DNA of 64,000 nucleotides from Rhodosporidiobolus odoratus. Its lineage: Eukaryota > Basidiomycota > Microbotryomycetes > Sporidiobolales > Sporidiobolaceae. A program made the translations under genes and the position numbers. A model generated the notes under the pieces. That model was not told where the DNA came from. It made no database searches and worked only from the letters and a program-made list of their open reading frames with translations. Each line of letters starts with the position of its first letter. Positions within the stretch are counted from its first letter, which is position 1. This document shows, one piece after another, positions 44,387 through 56,666 of this stretch. The DNA is taken from NCBI GenBank assembly GCA_034387635.1, contig JAOANU010000004.1, positions 744,001 to 808,000 of the forward strand, written 5' to 3'.

Positions 44387-45740
44387 CTACAGGGACGTGT
44401 CCCATAGATCTCCTTGCGCCCATACACCGGCGATGGCCGCTACAGCCATCCAACACCTCGCTCTTCCCTCTTCTTCCTCATCCTCCTCCTGTCGCTGCTC
44501 CATGCTTCGTCCACCCTTCGCTACTTCTTGCTTCTGCGCAGACGTCTCCGCCAGCTGTGCGAGGGTCTTTGCAAGTTGCCGCAAATTGGCGAGGTCATCC
44601 CCGTCGAGGAGGCGGTCCAGTCGGGTGAGAAGGGAGAGGAGCCAATGCGCCTCGTGAGCTGTAGGTAGTGGAGGTTTCGGCGGAGGCTTCTTAGCGGCTG
44701 CTGGTGAAGGAGAGGGTTTTCGAGCGGTCGCAGAAGAAGCGCCTTTTCGGCGGAGAGAGGGAGGGGCAAAGATGGTAGAAGGGACAAAGTTGAGCGCTTC
44801 TTCGTAGGCTTCTGTTCGCTCGTTGAACCAGTCATTGAAATGTGAGAGGACGTGGATGATGTGCGGACCGGGAATGGCGGCGACAAGCGCGGGAGAAGGT
44901 AGTTGAGGGAGGCGTTCGTATTCGGGGGTTTGGGCGGGAGCGGGAGCAGGTTCAGGGGGAGGGGCGTTGCGCGCCGTGCTTTTCGGGAGTGACGATAGAA
45001 TGGGTGATGTGGTCGGCTCGGGAGTGTCAATCTCGAGAGAAGCGAGAATCGCTGCCTTTGCAGCTTCGAGGTCGTTCATCTCCACATCTTCTGGCTGTGA
45101 AGCCGGCGTGGATTTAGTCGCCGAAGGCACCGGAGGCTGCAGAGCGGATTTTGCTGTTGCGGGAGGAGGCTTGACTTTGGCCCGCTTGCCGTTGACGAAG
45201 ACTCGCCACAGGCCTTCGTCTCGAGGTGGGGGAAAAGTAGCCGGGTCGACAGGAGGGAGAGAGGGGACGGGCGCGGCGATCATACGCTACGTCACCAAAA
45301 AAAAAGGTGAGCTTGTTTTACAGAGAAGAGAAGAAAAGAAACCCCAGACGAACCTGACGAGCGGCCTGAAAATTCCGCACAAACACCTCCCTCCATGCTT
45401 CGCTTGGCCTGCTCGAGGGCACCTCAGCCACCTTCCTCTCCACCTCGTCCTGCATGGTCTCGTAGGGGTTCTCTACGCGGTTGATGCGAGCGCGACTGGC
45501 TGCTTCTCTCCTGCATACCTCGTTACAAACGTCAGTCAGGACCGCGAATACGACAGGGGGAAAGGTGGCGCACCGTACTAAAGCCAAGTACTGAGATCCG
45601 TCCTCCGGATCCCCTTGAAAGTCATCATCCAAGTCGGCGACTGGGAGAACTTGAGATCCAAGTCCACCTCGAGGCGCTTGATCTGGTTGAGGCGCTGGTG
45701 CGTCGAAGTGGAAAGTCGTACCAACGAGTGGGTCTGCCAT
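44387..45740 (-). CDS. GEMIN2: Gemin2/BRR1-type SMN-complex factor
   Basis: Gemin2 holds the five-membered Sm ring during snRNP assembly in the cytoplasm. The ATG at 45740 gives MADPLVGTTFHFDAPAPQPD. The following exons contain DPEDGSQYLALVRREAASRA and INRVENPYETMQDEVERKVA. A Gemin2-like DEGLWRVFVNGKR appears after an intron, then a Pro/Ala-rich stretch with an acidic EDVEMNDLEAAKAAIL. The conserved C-terminal helical region follows: HIIHVLSHFNDWFNERTEAY and EAHWLLSLLTRLDRLLDGDD with LANLRQLAKTLAQLAE. It ends GVWAQGDLWDTSL, with TAG at 44387-44389. The stop lies only 62 bp from that of the convergent glucosidase gene. The assignment rests on the WFNE and WLLSLLTRLD blocks and the overall order. 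Confidence 0.8.
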
Positions 45741-46251
45741 AGTGTCCAATCGAGTCTTGTAGCGGTTCGAGGGGAGTGGAAGAGCGGGAGAATTCGAAGT
45801 ACAACCTTCGCAACCTCGTCGAGCAAGAAGTTGGCTCTAGTAGCCAATTGTAGAGGGGCGAGCAGTACGAAGACTCGACTCGGCGCATTCCTTGAGCGGG
45901 CGAAGAAGCGCGAGCAAGGCGCCCACATTTACCCTCGAGCATTCTGCCGTTCATCAGGTCAAGTACAACAGTAGACTGCCATTACCCTGCGTTCCTTCCG
46001 ACCCACTATAACGACTTAAGCCAACTACGAGGCATTATGGGGCTAGGAAGACTACGATGTGAACGGAAAAACAGAACGTCACGAAAACTGAGATATTGCT
46101 TTATAGCTTGATGGCCCAAACTGACGGGCGGTGAAACCGTAATTCTACACCTATGTGTCGTACTTGAGGCGAATCCTGTATTGGTGTGAAGGTCCTGGCG
46201 AAGTCTTGGGAATGGATACGGGGCGGAAAGGCAGCGAAGGGAAGAATCAGA
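45741..46251. other. Upstream region of the Gemin2-like gene
   Basis: About 510 bp between two genes on the same strand; no coding signal. Confidence 0.45.
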
Positions 46252-49200
46252 TTAGAAGGAGGGCGTAGCCGGTGATCTGGCGACGAGACGTTCGAGGATG
46301 CGAGCGGCGTCTTGCACTGTACACGAGGACCCATCAGTAATCGCAAGGAAGTGGATGCAAGCGAGTAAGCGGGGCGTACCGAGTTCCCACCGAGTGTCGC
46401 GAATGTATTCCTGAACGATAATTGCGAGTTCGAGGCAGTTCTGCTTGCCAGACACGGCGAGCAGACCGTCGGGAGTTGCGGTACACATCTGTGATCAGAA
46501 AGACAGGTCAGACAAGCACCCTAGCAGAGTTCACGAAAGAGCGCCTTACGGCGTCCAAGTAATGCATCGACGATTCTTGATAGTTGGTTGCGGGAGGAGC
46601 AGAAGCGCCGCTCGCTGTACAGACATCGGGTCAGCCATGGATATACCGGTAACGCGAGTAGAACGTGAACATACTGGATCGACCGAAAGCATAGACCGTG
46701 AGGAATGCGATGTAGACCGTCCATCGGTGGTGAAGGCAGCCACTGCACTCGGCTCATCAGCCCAAACTCACATAGTCGCGAAGAATGGTCACGCACGCCA
46801 GGTCTGCCGTCGACTGCCTCCAATGCTGCAGGCAACTCCGAAGGAAATGCACCGCGTGCCAAGTCGACGCCCTTCCTTCCCTCGAACTTGCCCAAACTCG
46901 AATGCGCTGTTCAGTAGCGTGGAAGACGGGAGGTGAGACTATCAGTCCTGCAGCGGTTTCCGCGCCGGCGTAGATTTGCAGTCTGTAAGGTCGAAAGAGG
47001 GGTCCAGCTCGCCGACATCAGCTGAGCGGGAGGGAAAAGACAAGGCGCACTCGTGGATGTCGATGCTGAAGGTGATCTGCGCAGTGGCATAGAGACTGAT
47101 GCTCGCTCGTAACAGCTGCGTCGTAGCCGGAGAAGCGGTGACGAGAGCCTCGTCCAATCGCTGCTTCCAAAGGTTGTAGGCCGATGAGCTGGAGAGACAA
47201 GTAAAATCAGTCTTGAGGATGGGCGAGAGCAGAGACAAGTCGGCTTACATCATGTCCCGCCAGTTGTGCGAGCGTCGCTCGGGAGTCGAGAAACCGAGTA
47301 CGTGGTCTCGCCTGTTCAGAGAGAGAGGAAGGGTCAAGTCTACCCGTAAAGGCTAAAGTTGTAGGGTACGCACCACTGCAAGTCTTGCGCGACACTCAGC
47401 AGCCCATGGAGCACCGAGATCCTCGAAAAGGGATTGAGCTGCGGCGCGTCGTGGGCGGATGTCAAACTCGCTTTTAAGGCAGAGATGAATTGCACAGGTG
47501 GGCGCTGCTGGTCGTGCAGACGCTTCCATTCGTGGGCGTTGGGTGCTTCCCATTGATCCTCGTCGCATGGCAAAGGGAGCTGAACTTGGAAGGCGGACAG
47601 TGTGTGGGCGTGACGGAAGAAAGAAGCGTCTGCAGATGAGGAAACGGTCAATATAAGGCCGCAATGCGTGGACGGAATGCAAACTTACGCTCGACGTCGA
47701 CGGCGAACATGATCTGTGCCAGTCGCTTGGCCACTTCTTCCTCAATCCACGCTTGCCACAGGGACTCGACATCACCCTTCTTTTCTTCCGGCAGATCGAC
47801 GACCCGCTGCGAGAAAAGGCCGCTTCGTCTGCCGAGCTGAACAAGGGATGATTGGAAGATGTGCGCCATCTCGTGGTCCATTCGAGCTGTGAGGGTATAT
47901 CACTGTCAATCCCGCAATCAAGGTCAGAGACTAGGCTCGACGACGTACTACTGCAGAGCTTCCCAAAGACGAGGATGAGCAACACGGTCTGCATGAGCCA
48001 GATCTCGGTACGCGGGCGAAATTCGGGCGACTGTATAGGGACTCGAGTCAATAAGGCGAGAAGGCCGACAGGGAAATCTGACGCACGCAGAAAACCTTGC
48101 CTCGGAACCAAGGATGTAACTGCAGAGCAAGCTGGTAGGACTCTGGCGGAGCGAAGTAGGACCCTAGCAGCATCTGTAAAACAAGATAGGTGAGTAGCAG
48201 CACGGACAAGAGGTGTATAGGCTGGCTTACCATTGACAAGAGTAGCGGTGTCGGCGAGAGACTCGGTCTGTAGGCGAAAAGCGTCAGCGCGCTGCATTAC
48301 GGGAGAATCAAAAATCTGAGGTTACCGAAATGAAGCACGATGCACGGCCGGTGCTTGAGTTTCGTGTACTTTGACCCAGAACAACGAGAGGTAGTAAGCC
48401 ATGGGCTGCGTTCCCAGCCGAGGGTCGTCTTGCAGATACGCCCATTCCGGCTTGCGTAAAGTCGGAGCATCAGTACAACGGAACGAGAGCGGCAGTAAGA
48501 TATGCAAGACGCACCCCAAGATAGTCGAAAACCCGCAGGCGAGTCTGATCGTCGACGAAAGTGCTCGGATCGGACGGGTCGAGAGGCGGCAAGTCTGTCG
48601 AGGCCGCCGTGATGCTCGTGTCGAAACTCTCCGTACCTTCAGGCACAGGCGCAGGTTGAGGCGGCTCCTCCAATACCGCCTCGAGCTTGACCGGGCTCAA
48701 AGGTTGTCTCGCCGGCACCGACTGCGGGATCCCTAGCTTCTCGAGTTGCTTCTGCTGCTGCTCGGTCGCGCGGAGCTGCTGCGAGACCTTCTCCAGCTGA
48801 CTGCTAATCCCGCCTCCCATTCCGTTCATCCCGCCCGCTATCAAACCGCCCGAGCCGAACCCGAACCGTCCTCCAGGCGTCTGTGCACCGTGCAGGAAAC
48901 GTCCACCAGGCGTCTGCGTCCCGTGCAGGCCGAAACCGGCAAGGAAGTCGTGATTGCCTGCGCCTGGACTGGCGGGGCGACTAGCGGCAAAATGGACGTC
49001 AAAGCTCTGATCGGGTGCGAAGAGCCAGGAATAGTCCGAAGCGGAGGCAAAGGGTGCGCCGTAGTTCGTTGAGAGGTAGTTGAAGGGCTCCTCAAAGTCG
49101 TGGTGAGACGGCCCGGGACCGACGGTAGGAAGGGGTTGATTCGAGTCGAAGGCGAAGGGAGAAGGCTGCGGAGGAGGTTGGTGAGGGGGAGCTGCTGCAT

Positions 49201-50276
49201 TGAGCATTTGACCGGCCGCTAGTGCCTGATCGACGAAGGAGAGACCGGAAGGAGGCGGTGGTTGATGCAGCGGCGGAGGATGGAGAGGTGGTGTATGGTG
49301 GTGTAGCGCTTGGGGCATTGGAGGATGTGATGTAGCGTGACTTGGTTGACCGCTGAAGTCAGTCGGTATGACGAGGGAGCTAGCGAAGATGGAAGACCCG
49401 CTGGGAGGGGAGGGACCGGGCTGCGAGCCAGCGGTTGTCGGAGGAGCGGAGAAGGCATTCTCGGCGGGAGAACCGGAGTGATTGGACATGCCGTGCGGAG
49501 ACAGCGTCGCATAGGAAGCTGACGAGGGCGTGTTGACAGAAAGATCGCCGTTGTGTAGGATGGGGAAGGTTGGCATGGTAGGGATGTTGGGTGTAGTGCC
49601 GGGAAGAGCGTTGAAGATGGATTGCTGAAGCGCTTGACTTTGGTCTGCGGCATAGACTGCTGCTGAGGACGGTGCCCCAGGCGGCATGGCCGGGATGTCA
49701 TACTTTTTAACCGCCACCGCACTGGAAACGTTCTGCGCCAGTTTTTTCCGTGCTGCCTCTGCCTTCCTGGCCGAGTCGAGTGGCTCCTCGCCCCGTTCCT
49801 TCCTCTCGTGTCGCTCCGTGTGCCGCACAAGCAAATCCATCCTGACAAAGGTCTTTGGGCATCTGCAGCAAGGTTAAAATGAAGTCAACCTTGTGCGTCC
49901 TGCTTGAGGTATCGTCGTCGGAATGCTGAGCTCACTTTGGGCACGAGTACACGGTAGTCGGATTATGATTGAGCTTGTGTCGGCTGAGATGATCAGGACG
50001 AGAGAAGGCTGCCAGAGTCGATGATCAACCTTGTCCTCGGGAGGATATGAAGGACAGAGGTGGCTTACCTTTATCGCAGCCCTCAAAGTCACAGGTATAC
50101 TTCTTGCCATCCTCTGCAGTTCTTCTCCGCCTCTTCTTTTCAGGTGGAGCAGTGCCGTCGTTGACTTTGGATGTTGGCGCGGGAGTAGACGAGGAGGAAG
50201 CGGAGTTTGGCTGCGGAGATTGATGGGCTTGTTGCAGGACAGCCATGGACGAGAATTGACCTCGGGGAGTTGCCAT
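46252..50276 (-). CDS. Transcription factor with two C2H2 zinc fingers and a fungal-specific TF domain
   Basis: The ATG at 50276 gives MATPRGQFSSMAVLQQAHQS. A basic stretch (PPEKKRRRRTAEDGKK) precedes two tandem C2H2 fingers across three exons: YTCDFEGCDKAFSRPDHLSR..H and YSCPKCPKTFVRMDLLVR..H, followed by the HERKERGEE linker. A long Pro/Ser/His/Gln-rich region includes two 11-residue repeats with QTPGGRF near 48877-48930. The C-terminal half resembles the Fungal_trans regulatory domain: LGTQPMAYYLSLFWVKVHET, PESYQLALQLHPWFRG, WLMQTVLLILVFGKLCSS, MDHEMAHIFQSSLVQLGRRS, WQAWIEEEVAKRLAQIMFAV and HTLSAFQVQLPLPCDEDQWE. The end is ARILERLVARSPATPSF, with TAA at 46252-46254. At least nine introns. 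Finger plus Fungal_trans architecture is well known in fungal nuclear regulators; the target genes are unknown. Confidence 0.87.
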
Positions 50277-50606
50277 GCCTGTACGATTAGCCTGATCACA
50301 GGCTGACAGAGCAAGAGAGACTCGTAAAAAGAGGAGGCGAGCGACCCGTCGGACCGCGAACAGGAGCGGAGCCGCCTCAGAATGCCCAATTTGGCCCCGG
50401 CGAGACCTCAGCTATTCTCTTTCTCCCCTGTGCATGCAGCTGCAGCACGCTTGAGCAACACTCACTTCAAGCCGTCAATTCTCAGCATCCTCGCGAAAGA
50501 GTAACGTTGTAACTCCGACCCCGGACAACTCGACATGATCTCCAAGTTCCAAACACAGCATCCGATGAATCCCAGCTGCAATTCTCCTTGTCCGGCTCCT
50601 CCCTAA
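50277..50606. other. Upstream region of the C2H2 factor
   Basis: About 330 bp, presumed promoter and 5' UTR of the C2H2 gene and 3' end of the forkhead gene; nothing else seen. Confidence 0.45.
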
Positions 50607-53600
50607 CTACTTCTTCTTCGCCGCCGTCTTCGCAACCTTCGCTGCTGGAGCGGACGCCAAGTCGATTTCCGCCTCTCTCGCCCGCTTGGTCGAGGCGGAA
50701 TTTGCGATTCCGGCTGGCGGTGCGACGATTGGCGAGACGGTGTTTACCGAAGGCGGAGGTGGTTTCGGCAGGGCAGAAGTTGCAGGTAAAGGCGCAGATG
50801 CAGCGGGGGTCGGCGGAGGCGCCGTGGATGTAGAAGCGGTTGCATTGCCGGCCTTGCCAGCAGAGCTGGCGTCGGTAGTCGCCTTTTTCTTCTTTTTGCC
50901 TGTGGAGTAAAGCGAGGTTGTCAGCCAGTGTGAGCTGGACACCGTCGCACTGTGCCAGGACTAGAAGACCGAGAACAGTGCCGGTAGGCTCGCGCGAACA
51001 ACGGGAGAAGCGGAAAAGGCGTAGAGGAAAAAGCTACGAGAACACGCACCCTTAGCCGCCTTGGCCTTCTCCGCCGCCGCCTTCCTCATCTTCTCCTTAA
51101 AGTGCTGCACGACAAACGCCTGCAACTTTTGCAGGGCCTGACTAGCCGGATTGCTCTCCATCGTCTGAATCTCCTCCCTCGTCAAGTGCGCGAAGATGGT
51201 TGGATTCAAGATCAGCTGACCCTCGTGTAGGACGATAGGGGGATCTTTAAGGAGAGACGCGGTAAGCTCGTCGGTGGGTTGGCTCTTGCCGGTCGGCGGG
51301 GCAGGCCGGATGTAGGACTCGGGAATGGGGGCGACGATGATAGGGAGGGGTTTTGCCAAGGCGGGGTTGGAGGCGACGGTTGCGGCTGCTGAAGACGCCG
51401 CAGGAGAGGGAGAGGGACGCGCCGACTTCGAAGCGGAAGAAGCTGAAGCAGGGATGACAGCTTTGTTGGCGGAGAGACCTGGCGACGCAGTAGAGGGCGC
51501 AGGACTCGCCGAGCCTGCATGCGGAGACTTGCTCGAGGCCGTAGTGACACCTTCGAATTTCTTGACCTGAAAGTAATGGCCGTCGAAGTTGGGGAGCTGA
51601 GCAGGTTCGAGCTGCCAGAACGAGCTTGTACCAGCGTCGTCGGCTGGTCGAGCAACCTTAAGGAAGCCTCGCGCCGGGGTCAGATGGTGGCGAATTGAGG
51701 TCTGTGGGTACAAGGATGTCGCAGGTCAGAGAGGCAGCGCATGGCGCATGCTGATTACAGAAAGACGCACTTGCCACCCGGACTGGCCATCAACGAAAAA
51801 CGGCCACTTCTCGCTAATCCAGTCACAGATCGCCGAGTGCGTCAACTTCTTGCCTTCCGAGGCCTGTATCGCTTGCGCGATAAGCGAGGCATAGGTGTAA
51901 GGCGGCTTAGCGATGCGGTTGTCGGACGGAGCGGCATCGGGCGGGACTGCACCCAGAGCAAGGGTCGCAGGCGTGTAGGGCGCGGGACGAGGTTTGGCGG
52001 CGGTAGCGGCGGCTCCGGAAGCCCCGACGACGCCGGCGATGTTGCTCTTTTCGGGGGACGCGGACGGTGCTTTGGGCTTTTGGGCCGTTTTGGGTTTCTT
52101 GGCCTGAAGGGGAAGCGAGGAGCCTACAGGCAGTGGAGACTGGATCGGAGGCGATCCCGCAGTGGAGGATACGGCAGGAGTAGGTAATCGAGGGAGAGAA
52201 GCCGCTCGCGGCACGGCTGCAGTCATTTGTCCGGCGGTCGAAAGAGGCGGAAGAGAAGACGCCGACGCAGCGGGCGATGGTCCCGAGGATCCGGGAGGAA
52301 GAAGGGGCAGTGACGGAAGTGTTGCAGCAGGGAGGAGAGGCGTCCTTAGGCTCGAAGAGGAAGAGAGAGCGGGAGATACGGCCACAGCTGAAGGAGGAAG
52401 AGCGGGAAGTGAGGAGGGCAAGCCCGGTAGGGCAGGCAGCGCGCCCGAGAGGGGAGAAGCGGTGTGTTGTGTGGTAGACGTTGATGACGATGGAGCCGCT
52501 AGTGTTGACTCGAGAGGACCTGGATGCTTTTTCAATTGTTTCGCAGGCTGTTTCTGTGGTACCGATGGCGCTGGGGGTGCGGACGAGGGGAGAGACGACG
52601 ATGGCCCCGCGTCCACGGGCGTCGCGGGTGTCTTCAGCGGCGTCTTCGCCGGTGTCTTACGCAAGAACTTGCCGCCACCAGTAGGATCGTCGACGTCCAT
52701 ATCCGAGTCATCGCTATCGTCGCTGCTCGAGCTACTGGAATCGTCCGACTGCGCCGGTTGGCCTTCGTAGTCGTCCCATGAAGCAGTCGACGGCCGCCTC
52801 GGTCGCGGCGGCAGCCCCTTCCCCTTACCTGGCCCTTTCCCAGCCGGTGGCGGCGCCTTACTCTTCCTTCTACCGCCGGACTTCCTCTGCGCCAGAGCTA
52901 CTTGCGCCGCCGCCGCCACTAGCGCGCTTTGCCCGCTCGCGGCCGACAATCGACCCGACAGGATCTGGGCAATGATCGCCGCGCGTTGTCGTCCCAGTTC
53001 AAGTGCATACTCATCGGGTTCTTCGGGCGGTGGAGCGGGAGTGCGATGGGCCTTGAGTACCGGTGGCGGCGGTTTGGGCTTCATGGATCCGCGAGTCACG
53101 GGCATCTTGTCGGGATGGCCGAGGGGGATGAAGGAGAGATCGGGAGAACGAATAAACGAAGGTGAACGAGCCGATGCCGGAGAACCTGGTGCACCTGTCG
53201 CGGGAGGTGGCAGAGACGGTAGGAGGGAACGAGGCTGCAGGCCAGGTGTGGCGGAAACTGCCCTGCCTGAGGTGGAAAGCCCGTTGACCCTGCCGCTTTC
53301 CGAATCGGAGGCTGCAGAGCTGGTGGAAGGGTCGTCGATGCCCACGCCGCCCTTTGACCTCGTGCGCATCTTCCGCTTCTCCAGGCTCTTCGATTTCTTA
53401 CCGGGCGACTGATTAGTCTCGCCTTCGACGTTCGGCAGGACGAAATAGAAGATCCGCTCAGCAATCTGGAGCTTGGTCCTGTCAAGGGTAAAGAATATGA
53501 GTCCCCTGCGAGAAATTCGGAGCGAGATACCAGGGAAAGAACGCACTTTTTCGTAAGCAGAACTCGCTGGCCCTTTGCTCGCCACTTGCCTTCAACAACG

Positions 53601-54887
53601 ACTCCGTTCCTGCCCAGCACCTCAATCGCCCAGACGCCGGCGTCGTAGTCGAAGTAGAGCTTGGCATGCTGACGAGACACAGCACGGATCGGCCCGAGGT
53701 CGACATCCGTGTTGGTTGAAGAGTCGATTGGCGTAATGGGAGTACCGGTCAGCCCGGCGAAGGAGGTGGAAGCGAACGGAACAGGTTCGAGTAACCCGGA
53801 ATTGCAGGGAAGGGAGACGCTCGGGATAGTCGGATTGGCGATGGCGCTGGGCGTTGGAGGTGTGGGCGAAAGTGGGGAGAACAGGGAAGCGGGTGGCACT
53901 TCGAGCGCCTTCTCCTTACCCTTCACGCTTGGCTTGTACTCGAACTCTGGTAGAGTGTGCGGCTCTTCCTGTTCGATCGCCGGGTGGCTAAGCCCCATGA
54001 TGTAGTCGGCTAGCTGCGATCCAGGTTCTGCGAACGCGTTGCTAGGCGCAGGCGAGGGTTGTGGAGAGGTGGGAGCTGGACGGCGGCCAATCGTGACGCT
54101 GAGTTTCTGAATGTAAATATCGAATGAAGGAAATTCAAGTTTTGCGAAAGCCTGTTCAACCCAGATCAGTTCCACCCAAATACCAAGCGAGTCGCAAGGA
54201 AGGCACCTGTATCCTCGTATTGTCCTTTGGCATTGAAGCGCCATCCGTAGCGCGACGTCGCAAGCTAGTCGCCAGGTTCTGGGCGAAAGCTACGGAGGAA
54301 TCGCCTAATTCTTCGGAGTGCGAGGTCGAGGGAATGGGAGAGTGCAGCGCCGTCAAGGAAGGCGTGCCGATATGCAGAGGGGAATTGCGGTAAGGAGGAC
54401 ATGCGGCAGACGTGGACGTGGACGCGAGGGTAGCGACGTTGGCGAATGAGAGCGGTATGTGTGGATCCAGCGAGAGTGAGCACGCAGTAGGAGAGAGACG
54501 ACCGAGATCTTCCGTTGAGGGGTTCGGGGGAGGTCTTATTGCGGCAGAAACGTCCTCTAACCCTGTCGAGGGAGGAAAGGGCGTTGATTCTAACTCAGTC
54601 GGGGTACCTTCGGCGCCGAGCGTAGGTGGCGGCTGTACCACAGAAGCGGCTTGTAGTAATGCCTCCAAATCGGCATCGATGGTCGCGTTCGGAGTAGGAG
54701 CGCATGGCGAATCCCGTTGCAGACCCTGATAGTCGTTGTTTTGCGAAATGTCGGCCTCGCCACTTGCATTGAGCGGAGCTGAAGTAGACCCCGGAGAAGC
54801 TGTTGGGCTCCCGGCAGAGGCGAGGTCGACGGTGCTTGTGCCGCCGCTGACTTGGCGGACGGAAGGTGAGGAGGTCGACGTCGACAT
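50607..54887 (-). CDS. FHL1: FHA plus forkhead transcription factor, FHL1-type
   Basis: FHL1 sits on ribosomal-protein gene promoters in yeast and links them to TOR signalling. The start is taken at 54887 (MSTSTSSPSVRQVSGGTSTV); an in-frame ATG at 55079 is an alternative. After a Ser/Pro-rich region, the next exon has AFAKLEFPSFDIYIQKLSVTIGR, then a split FHA domain: VDLGPIRAVSRQHAKLYFDY, VWAIEVLGRNGVVVEGKWRA and DRTKLQIAERIFYFVLP. A long low-complexity stretch follows. The forkhead domain is IAKPPYTYASLIAQAIQASE, AICDWISEKWPFFVDGQSGW and QTSIRHHLTPARGFLKVARP with SSFWQLEP. The tail is Pro/Ala-rich and ends AKTAAKKK, with TAG at 50607-50609. FHA-before-forkhead order matches FHL1. The DNA-recognition helix departs from the usual NSIRHNLS. 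Confidence 0.88.
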
Positions 54888-56666
54888 CGCGCTCTGCGAG
54901 AGCGGTGCCGCTACTTCGCTGCTTCGTCGATCTCTCGAGTCTACTACCGAGCACTCGCGATCCTGTGCAGGAGGAGGACACAAGATTAGTGGGTGATGCC
55001 GACAAGGTCTTGCAGAAAAAAGTGAAAAAAGAATGGTACACGAAGGCGACGCAAGAGATCCGCTGTGAACCTCCGACATGAATGCTACGCGGACCGTCCA
55101 TGCCCATCAGCAGCTTTCTCGGTGGCTGCTTCAGCCCGTAGGGGCCGCTTGCTCCAACCAAGCTGATCCGGCACTGGCAAATCTCGCAGATCTCGTCTCG
55201 ACATGATACACGCGCCGTACGTACCTGTATACTCGTAGCCTTTCTTCGACCCCGTTCAGCGGATATGCTATCCTGCGCGAGGTTGTGCGGGTGTAGTTTT
55301 AGTGATAGGATGCCGGGGGTGGTGGTGAGGTTGAACGGCGGTAATCGTCTGAACGAGCTACGCGTATCGTGTGCGGGGCGTTTGTAAAGGTCTTCTATGC
55401 TCCAGTACTGGCTATCGAGCTCTTACGTAGCGTTGTCGTCGAGACAAGATGGACGTGTTTCATCAGTTGTTTACGCCGCATTGGACTCTCTCACGCCTCT
55501 GTACCGCATACATGAGCATCAGAGTAGCTACAGGGGCGATGTACCAAGTCGGGGTATGACTCATAGCCTCCCTAACCCCCGCCGCTGTTGGTACCGGTCC
55601 TTCTTCGCCACGCCCTCTGCACCCACGAGCATATACCTTCCTAGCATCGCTATGCGCCCATTCGCACTGCCTCACTGACACCAAGCAGGCCTGTGGTAGC
55701 TGAGAACGAGCCCCAGACGATGATTACCTCCACAAGCCTCGGCATGGCTTTTCTCCGTTATATGACATTCTTCTCCGCTCATTGTCGATTGAGCCGCCTC
55801 CACACTCACCTAACGCTCTGCGGCCAGCTCTCGCGCGCGACGGGTTACTCGCAAGTATATGATGCACCGCAAGATCTGTGCAGAGTGCGCTCGGGTCCAC
55901 TTTCCTGCGAGACTCATTCTCGAGTGGAGGCAACGGCGCGTTGCATCTGATCGGGCTGGTGCTCGTCCGTGCAGTTAGTCAGCCGCACACTGGCAGAGCG
56001 ATATCATCGGTACTGGACAGGCCCGGCAGGCGCAAGGGGTCACTGGGCGCTGTAGGCAACCCTCGCAATTCTTCACTTACAAGTCAGCGCAAGGCACCAT
56101 GCCCTTCATACACAGGCGGTTCTCCTCGGGCCGCCCGACACAGACATGAAGAAGCGGACTCACCGCGACAACTTGGCAACGAACCACGTAAACAGCGAGG
56201 GCACCGATACAAGGGTGGCTTTCATGAGGGGCTGGACGGGCTGGCCTTCTCAACTCGGAAGGAGTACCTTGTGACCGGCCAATACCAAGGACGGTCAAGC
56301 GGTTGATCACATATTCGGGCGGCGTAGGATCACCAGTGCCTGGCCAGCATCGAGCAAGCACAACTGGCTCGTTTGCCTTTCCTTCTCCTTTTCATCCTGC
56401 AGCGTCTTCGAGCTCACCCTCGACCTCTAGACCTTACAGCGCCCCGCTATCGACGCTGAGAAACGTCCATGTTGGTCTACGTCGACGAACCGGAGCTTGG
56501 CCCCTGCCGTTCCGCATTCAAGGTGAGCTCCTCCGCGACTCTCTTTGCTTGACCAAGCCCATCAGCTGACGACTACTCTTGTCAACAGCGCTTCAATGCC
56601 AAGCGGATTAGTCTCTTCGGCACGGCTTCCGCCCATCCGTCTCCCATACACCCGACCTCGCACAAA
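54888..56666. other. Divergent intergenic region with a probable 5' UTR intron
   Basis: About 1.8 kb between the divergent FHL1-type and Ser/Pro-rich genes. A convincing GT-AG pair, AAG|GTGAGC to CAACAG (56523-56588, 66 nt), lies before the ATG at 56667 and is probably a 5' UTR intron. No other gene is recognised. Confidence 0.5.

Noticed and set aside
54888..55079. Upstream start of the FHL1-type gene at 55079
   Set aside because: In frame, but the added residues show no conserved content; the ATG at 54887 is preferred, with the alternative kept open.
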